From Stanieria cyanosphaera PCC 7437 (GTDB taxonomy: Bacteria > Cyanobacteriota > Cyanobacteriia > Cyanobacteriales > Xenococcaceae): 64,000 nucleotides of DNA. Below, piece after piece: positions 60,160 to 64,000 of this stretch; position 1 is the first letter of the stretch; every line of letters begins with the position of its first letter. Where the stretch lies: contig NC_019765.1 in the NCBI RefSeq assembly GCF_000317575.1, positions 62,001 through 126,000 on the forward strand, given 5' to 3'. A program made the position numbers and the translations under genes. Below the pieces are notes generated by a model. That model saw only the letters and a list, made by a program, of their open reading frames with translations. It did no database searches and had not been told where the DNA came from.

Positions 60160-60326
60160 CCGCTCCTCATATTACGCAAAATACCAGATGTAGGTATATA
60201 AGACAAAGATTTTAAGCTTTTTTGACTCATGCAATCAATAGTCGGTTAGGAAGTTGGTTAATGTTGGATTTTTTAGAAAAATTTTCTCTGAAAAGATTTG
60301 AAGCGATCGCCTGTATTCAACCAAAC

Positions 60327-60644
60327 TCAAAAACTTCCCATCAGCTTAAAGATCGAAGCAGCACAGACTGAGGCAACAACAGCATAGAATGTAGGAAGCC
60401 TAGAAAGAGAAAAAAGTAATGCAACCATTCCTCCGATAATTCCCGTCCAAGAACTTTCTGGATCGGCAGATATTACTCCCGGAAAGATTAAAACACCTAA
60501 AGCTGCATAAGGAACTCCTTTTAACCATGATTCAAAAAATGGCGATAACTTTATTCTAGACACGATAGCTACAGGCAGTAGTCGAGAAAACCAAGTTGCC
60601 AGCAACATTCCGACAATCAGACATAAAATAGTTTTATCGTTCAT
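60327..60644 (-). CDS. azlD: AzlD-family branched-chain amino acid exporter subunit
   Basis: ATG at 60644 (MNDKTILCLIVGMLLATWFS) fits the AzlD start better than 60680. The 105-aa product has three to four spans (VPYAALGVLIFPGVI, IIGGMVALLFSLSR, FYAVVASVCAASIFKLM). With AzlC it exports branched-chain amino acids or analogues. The start lies 11 nt inside the azlC 3' end, so the two are translationally coupled. Confidence 0.92.
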   Translation of the reverse strand: MNDKTILCLIVGMLLATWFSRLLPVAIVSRIKLSPFFESWLKGVPYAALGVLIFPGVISADPESSWTGIIGGMVALLFSLSRLPTFYAVVASVCAASIFKLMGSF

Positions 60645-61359
60645 AGACAATACCCTTCCTCTCAACAAACGGAAATACAAACGAACCTAAAATCGTTGCG
60701 ATTACTAGCGACCATCCCAAAGAAAACGAGTTCTGTAGTAAAACTTTAGTTACTATTGCCACTCCTACAACCAAAAGACATTGAGGTTTTTGTTTCAAAG
60801 CTGGAACTAGCAAAGCAATAAACATTGCATAGAGAGCGACACTCACTCCTCCGCTAACTGTTTGAGGAATAAATTCTGCCAACCAAACTCCCAAAACCGT
60901 ACCGATAACCCACGCTAAAAATGCAGATATAACCAAGCCAGCCATCCCCGAAACACTACGAATATCGCTGTCTTTTGTCAGAGAGGCTACGGCAAAAGTT
61001 TCATCGGTTATACCCAAAGAAATCAAAGCTTTCTCACTACCAGACAGATTGTGAAGTTTTGGTAGCAACGAAAGATTCATTACAATATGGCGCAAGTTGA
61101 TAAATAAAGTAGCAATTACAATTTCTAAAATTGGTACACCTTTTGAGAGCATCGCAACCGCCATAAACTGACTTGCTGCTGCATGAACTGCTGCTGACAT
61201 CAAAACTGCTGAAATTTCTGATAAATTATTTTCAGTACTTACAATACCAAAAGATATAGCAGTAGGAATATAGCCAATGATAATCGGAATTGCTGCTTGA
61301 AACCCCTTACTAAATTGAATTAATGCTAAGTTAGAAAAATGTTTGTTTGACTGTTTCAT
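60634..61359 (-). CDS. azlC: AzlC-family branched-chain amino acid exporter
   Basis: The 241-aa product has the AzlC pattern: QAAIPIIIGYIPTAISFGIV, ISAVLMSAAVHAAASQFMAV, LFINLRHIVMNLSLLPKL and SLGITDETFAVASL, with about six to seven spans. It is the large subunit of a proton-driven exporter whose chromosomal relatives protect against toxic amino-acid analogues. It pairs with azlD downstream. The pair looks like ordinary metabolic cargo on the replicon. Confidence 0.94.
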   Translation of the reverse strand: MKQSNKHFSNLALIQFSKGFQAAIPIIIGYIPTAISFGIVSTENNLSEISAVLMSAAVHAAASQFMAVAMLSKGVPILEIVIATLFINLRHIVMNLSLLPKLHNLSGSEKALISLGITDETFAVASLTKDSDIRSVSGMAGLVISAFLAWVIGTVLGVWLAEFIPQTVSGGVSVALYAMFIALLVPALKQKPQCLLVVGVAIVTKVLLQNSFSLGWSLVIATILGSFVFPFVERKGIVYER

Positions 61360-61584
61360 CTAATACATCAAATTTTATTTAATTCTTCTAGCTTTCTATC
61401 GGTTGAGGTTTTGAGTTTTGTTGCAAATATTTTGAAAAAACTATGTTGCTTTAGCTTTTATGATGCGATCGCATTTGTTTGATTGTCCCACTCCAAGCCC
61501 CTACACTCCGACAAAACAGATAAATAATGGTGCAAAATTAATTGAATAATTGAAAAAGAGAGTAGGAGACAGGAGATTTTTTAT

Positions 61585-62022
61585 TTAAGCTTCCTCAGAA
61601 AGGATTGTTTTTAAACTAAGACAAAGAAAAATATAGACACAATTGAAAGAGATACTAATCACAGAAGTCCTATCGCCTTGAGATGGCGAGAAACGTTCCA
61701 TACTAAATGGAGTAAAATAAAGACCTATATTTATAGGTGAATCTAGTACGATTGGTGGCCAATAAAAAAAACTCGACTCTAAGACAATTTCAATATAGGG
61801 AATAGATGCAATCAATACAATCAATAACAACACGATCCCTATCTTTTTATTTAAAAAGACAAGTACACCACTAGAACAGAGAAGTACTCTAAACAAAAAA
61901 TCTACTGGAAATGGTAAAAGTGACTGCCCGAAAATTCCTCTACAAATCTGGTAAGCTGCAATAATTCTGAGCCACTTAATAGAATTTCGGTCTAGTAATA
62001 TTGTTCGATTTTTATTTTTCAT
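61585..62022 (-). CDS. small membrane protein, 145 aa
   Basis: ATG at 62022 is chosen because it overlaps the previous stop as ATGA. Spans include LCSSGVLVFLNKKIGIVLLL, IVLIASIPYIEIVLESSFFY and SFNCVYIFLCLSLKTIL. The N-terminal helix IKWLRIIAAYQICRGIFGQS resembles HTTM/DoxX-like membrane protein starts, but I do not assign a family. It is co-translated with the gene before it. Confidence 0.68.
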   Translation of the reverse strand: MKNKNRTILLDRNSIKWLRIIAAYQICRGIFGQSLLPFPVDFLFRVLLCSSGVLVFLNKKIGIVLLLIVLIASIPYIEIVLESSFFYWPPIVLDSPINIGLYFTPFSMERFSPSQGDRTSVISISFNCVYIFLCLSLKTILSEEA

Positions 62023-62279
62023 AAGAACCAATTGAAATTTATCTCAAAATATGGTGTTACTTCACTCTCTGTAATTACTTCGGCGTTAATAAGCCAAAAT
62101 TCAAATATGTATCTTTTCAATAGCGATCGCTTTGACCTGAGTAAGTAATCAAAACAACCAAAAATTGACCCCAAAATACCTGATAACCACATTTTTTTCT
62201 CGGCTAGATCTTGGAGTCGCAATAGTTCTTGACTATCTTGAAACTTTTGCCCAAATTCCTCTTGACTCTTTGTTTTCAT
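62019..62279 (-). CDS. small hypothetical protein, 86 aa
   Basis: ATG at 62279 (MKTKSQEEFGQKFQDSQELL) is favoured over 62318. A charged helical N-terminus is followed by a mildly hydrophobic stretch (WLSGILGSIFGCFDYLL) and a basic segment. I do not recognise it. The 4-nt overlap with the next gene indicates a two-gene operon. Pairs of this kind, with one soluble/amphipathic and one membrane partner, can be toxin-immunity or sensor pairs; there is no evidence for either here. Confidence 0.6.
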   Translation of the reverse strand: MKTKSQEEFGQKFQDSQELLRLQDLAEKKMWLSGILGSIFGCFDYLLRSKRSLLKRYIFEFWLINAEVITESEVTPYFEINFNWFL

Positions 62280-62481
62280 AACTTTTGTCCTACAGTAGAA
62301 GCGAATCAATCTTCTCAATTAGTTATTCGGTTGAAAGTTTGATTTTGTTGCAGGACAAAAGTAAAAATTTTTCAAATCCCCAAATACCTATACTCATAGA
62401 GTCGAGCGATAAATGCCCGATTTTAAAAAGCGATCTCCTTATAGTATTTGTGAAGATGATCTCGATTATCTTTTACTTTAT

Positions 62482-63168
62482 TCAGATAACACCATGATTG
62501 ACTTCGTTTAGTAATCTTGCCACCGCACCATTTAAAGTAGCCGTACCAATGTACTCAGCATATTTATTCAACTTCTCCCAAGTCTCCTGGCTAACTCGTA
62601 CATAAAACTCGCAACCCATTCCTTGCTTGTAATTTATTCCTTCGTTTAATTGTTTGTGGCTCTCATTTTTGGTGCCAGAACTAACTTGCTGTTGCTTTAA
62701 GTTAGACTTTCCCTGAATTTTAGCTACGAGATCGGCAACAACTTTACCCGATGGAACTTTTCCTTTAGAACTTTCTACCGCTTCACGCCAGATTTCTCTC
62801 TGTTGCTCTGGTTCGAGCTTTGTTAAAGGTCTACATTGTCTTTCTGAGGTAGGTAAAATGAGAACCAATGGTTCTCGTTTTGGTTTTGGTTCGCCAGACA
62901 AGTTATCAACAACTTCTGCTGCACCGATTAAATAATCACTTCTGCGACGAGTAAAGCCAAATCTATCTTGGCAGTATTCCTTAAAAGTCTTGTGAGTAGA
63001 GCGATACAATCTTCTATCCCGAAGTTCTTTTAAAGCACATCCTGCCCGATAAAATGCCCTTTCTACCTCGCGCTCTAACTTTAATTTATCTCGTTCATCT
63101 TCTAAACTTAATTCGTCTTCATCGACTATTTCAACTGGAGTATTCTTGAGTTCTCTTGAGTCTACCAT
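62482..63168 (-). CDS. plasmid regulator/partition-like DNA-binding protein, copy 2
   Basis: The 228-aa product is a clear paralogue of the regulator at about 31 kb. It begins MVDSRELKNTPVEIVDEDEL and shares LEREVERAFYRAGCALKELR, DRRLYRSTHKTFKEYCQDRF, RPLTKLEPEQQREIWREAVE, KVPSGKVVADLVAKIQG and the C-terminal RVSQETWEKLNKYAEYIGTA. It lacks the KOW-like insert of the other copy. A small ORF and a divergent GRP gene lie beyond its 5' end, repeating the module. The role is probably DNA binding in plasmid maintenance. Confidence 0.72.
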   Translation of the reverse strand: MVDSRELKNTPVEIVDEDELSLEDERDKLKLEREVERAFYRAGCALKELRDRRLYRSTHKTFKEYCQDRFGFTRRRSDYLIGAAEVVDNLSGEPKPKREPLVLILPTSERQCRPLTKLEPEQQREIWREAVESSKGKVPSGKVVADLVAKIQGKSNLKQQQVSSGTKNESHKQLNEGINYKQGMGCEFYVRVSQETWEKLNKYAEYIGTATLNGAVARLLNEVNHGVI

Positions 63169-63189
63169 AATCTTTTTTATATTTGATTA

Positions 63190-63222
63190 ATGCGTAGCGA
63201 AGCCATGCCGTAGGCTTATCGC
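63190..63222. repeat. short cyanobacterial repeat (GCGTAGCGAAGCC type)
   Basis: ATGCGTAGCGAAGCCATGCC then GTAGGCTTATCGCC can fold into a hairpin. This repeat type is frequent in cyanobacterial intergenic DNA. A related repeat lies in the leader of the paralogous regulator gene. Confidence 0.45.
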
Positions 63223-63367
63223 CAAAAAGCTACCATGATCGAACTGCCGAAAAGTAAATAAGACGCTCGCTCTAGTTTGCCAGAACGTTTCCAGCTATAT
63301 ATGGGATTGAACGTCTGAATATTTGCAGGTTAAATGTAAATCAACTTACAGTAGCTAATAACAGAAG

Positions 63368-63640
63368 CTAGGCAGATGGTTTCGATCCTGTACAATCGGA
63401 CTCAAAAGTTTCTATTTCTGGTATTTCTAAACCACGCAGTTTGCACCAATATTCCCGTTGACCTAACTGGTATCCCTGCCAGTATATATCAGGCGATCGA
63501 GGTTCTAACCCGCTAAGTCCATCGAGCCGACCCCCTGAATATAAATCTATGTAATTCTTTCCTTGCTGTTTAATTACTTCAAGTCCTTGTTTTTCTAGTT
63601 TTTCTTGCTTTACACTGATGTATGAATCAATCATGTTCAA
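63368..63640 (-). CDS. hypothetical protein, 90 aa
   Basis: The product reads MNMIDSYISVKQEKLEKQGL, then YIDLYSGGRLDGLSGLEPRS and YWQGYQLGQREYWCKLRGLE, with an acidic tail. It is compact, soluble and rich in Tyr/Gly/Arg. I do not recognise the family. It sits between the second plasmid regulator and the GRP gene, with an inverted repeat upstream. It has no counterpart in the first module. Confidence 0.6.
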   Translation of the reverse strand: MNMIDSYISVKQEKLEKQGLEVIKQQGKNYIDLYSGGRLDGLSGLEPRSPDIYWQGYQLGQREYWCKLRGLEIPEIETFESDCTGSKPSA

Positions 63641-63662
63641 TTTTTGCGTGAGTGGTTTCGAT

Positions 63663-63704
63663 TTAAAGGCGGTTAAAGTTTCTCAGGCTCAAAACCGTCT
63701 TTAA
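63663..63704. promoter_or_regulatory. inverted repeat TTAAAGGCGGTT ... AACCGTCTTTAA
   Basis: Twelve-base arms with one mismatch flank 18 nt, just upstream of the 90-aa gene start and between divergent genes. It could be an operator. No T-run supports a terminator. Confidence 0.45.
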
Positions 63705-63771
63705 TATTATTCTAACGTGTATACGTGCAAAAATCAATGATTAATACCAATTTATTTGTATGGCTACCTGC

Positions 63772-63777
63772 TATAAT
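63772..63777 (+). promoter_or_regulatory. TATAAT -10 box for the GRP gene
   Basis: A perfect TATAAT lies 30 nt before the start codon. No clear TTGACA-type -35 was found at 16-18 nt. Confidence 0.35.
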
Positions 63778-63807
63778 GAACCTGTGCCTACAAACTAAAA
63801 TTTCACT

Positions 63808-64000
63808 ATGCCAGGAACAAAAGCCAGTGGTCGTCCAGGGGGAAATCCAGATTTAAAAAAATATTGTTTTACAACAGATCGAAATGAACCCTTAAGAGAA
63901 AGATTGCAAATCAGAGTCTCCGCTTCCATGAAGAAAGAGTTGGAAGCTAGAGATAATTGGCAGGAATTTGTCAGAATCGCGATCGCCCAAAAGCTACAAT
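63808..64000 (+). CDS. small GRP-motif protein, partial at window end
   Basis: The frame starts MPGTKASGRPGGNPDLKKYC and continues LRERLQIRVSASMKKELEAR to the window edge without a stop. The GRPGGNP turn recalls the GGRPK protein of the first module, and the later helical part could be a ribbon-helix-helix. It diverges from the 90-aa gene and the second plasmid regulator. Probably a DNA-binding partner of the regulator; inference from the repeated gene layout. Confidence 0.65.
   Translation, partial: MPGTKASGRPGGNPDLKKYCFTTDRNEPLRERLQIRVSASMKKELEARDNWQEFVRIAIAQKLQ

Noticed and set aside
62285-62497. 70-aa plus-strand ORF between small membrane genes and the regulator
   Set aside because: Non-standard start, no conserved features, and it overlaps the 5' region of the minus-strand operon.
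1-64000. CRISPR array or tRNA gene
   Set aside because: No regularly spaced repeats and no cloverleaf-like sequence were seen by eye; this is not a substitute for a dedicated scan.

Overview
The window looks like cyanobacterial accessory DNA, most likely part of a large plasmid (an integrated plasmid- or phage-like element cannot be excluded). Pointers to a cyanobacterium are the HIP1 octamer GCGATCGC scattered through most of the sequence, AT-rich base composition, and families largely confined to the phylum: DUF1822, COP23, a Ser/Thr kinase fused to a GUN4 domain, and Uma2 nucleases. No rRNA, tRNA or CRISPR array was seen.

Layout. (1) 0-3.1 kb: the 3' end of an RHS polymorphic-toxin gene, split by a frameshift, followed by a probable immunity gene. 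(2) 3.1-30 kb: a replication and maintenance block with a family-4 uracil-DNA glycosylase, RecD/Dda-like helicase, beta clamp, DnaB helicase, DnaX, HolA (delta), a family-A DNA polymerase lacking the 5' nuclease, a possible ssDNA-binding protein, a VirD4/TraG coupling protein and a LuxR-type response regulator. Interleaved are a Tn554-like three-recombinase operon that runs into dnaB, a complete IS605-type element, IS607 relics, an orphan structured RNA and several toxin-antitoxin genes. Six genes here share an upstream motif, roughly GCTAWCGCC-N-TTTWTAG, 24-66 nt before the start codon. It may mark a co-regulated set.

(3) 30-32 kb: a MazEF-like pair and a divergent pair (helix-turn-helix-type plasmid protein / small GGRP protein). 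A paralogous divergent pair sits at 62.5-64 kb. (4) 32-47.3 kb: an envelope and signalling island with a vWA/solute-binding lipoprotein operon, an SPFH/slipin protein, three trypsin-like proteases (one carrying two protease domains and many TPRs), a kinase-GUN4 protein, an FHA/winged-helix regulator, COP23 and a solo TnpB element. (5) 47.5-48.7 kb: intact and decayed toxin-antitoxin genes. (6) 48.6-53.8 kb: a pentapeptide-repeat/membrane-protein operon, a NADAR protein and a primase-helicase-like ATPase.

(7) 54-60.2 kb: a very AT-rich block without HIP1 sites. It holds a TPR/periplasmic-binding receptor gene convergent with a sigma-factor-like / DUF1822 / membrane-anchored CHAT-protease operon. 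(8) 60.3-64 kb: azlCD amino-acid exporter, two small membrane proteins, the second plasmid-regulator module and a partial GRP protein at the window edge.

Functional reading. The first half could let the replicon run much of its own replication fork, with mobile elements and addiction modules around it. The second half is dominated by sensing and proteolysis genes (receptor, kinase, FHA, trypsin, CHAT) of the kind linked in cyanobacteria to conflict or programmed-death signalling. No search was run: all assignments rest on reading motifs and architecture by eye.
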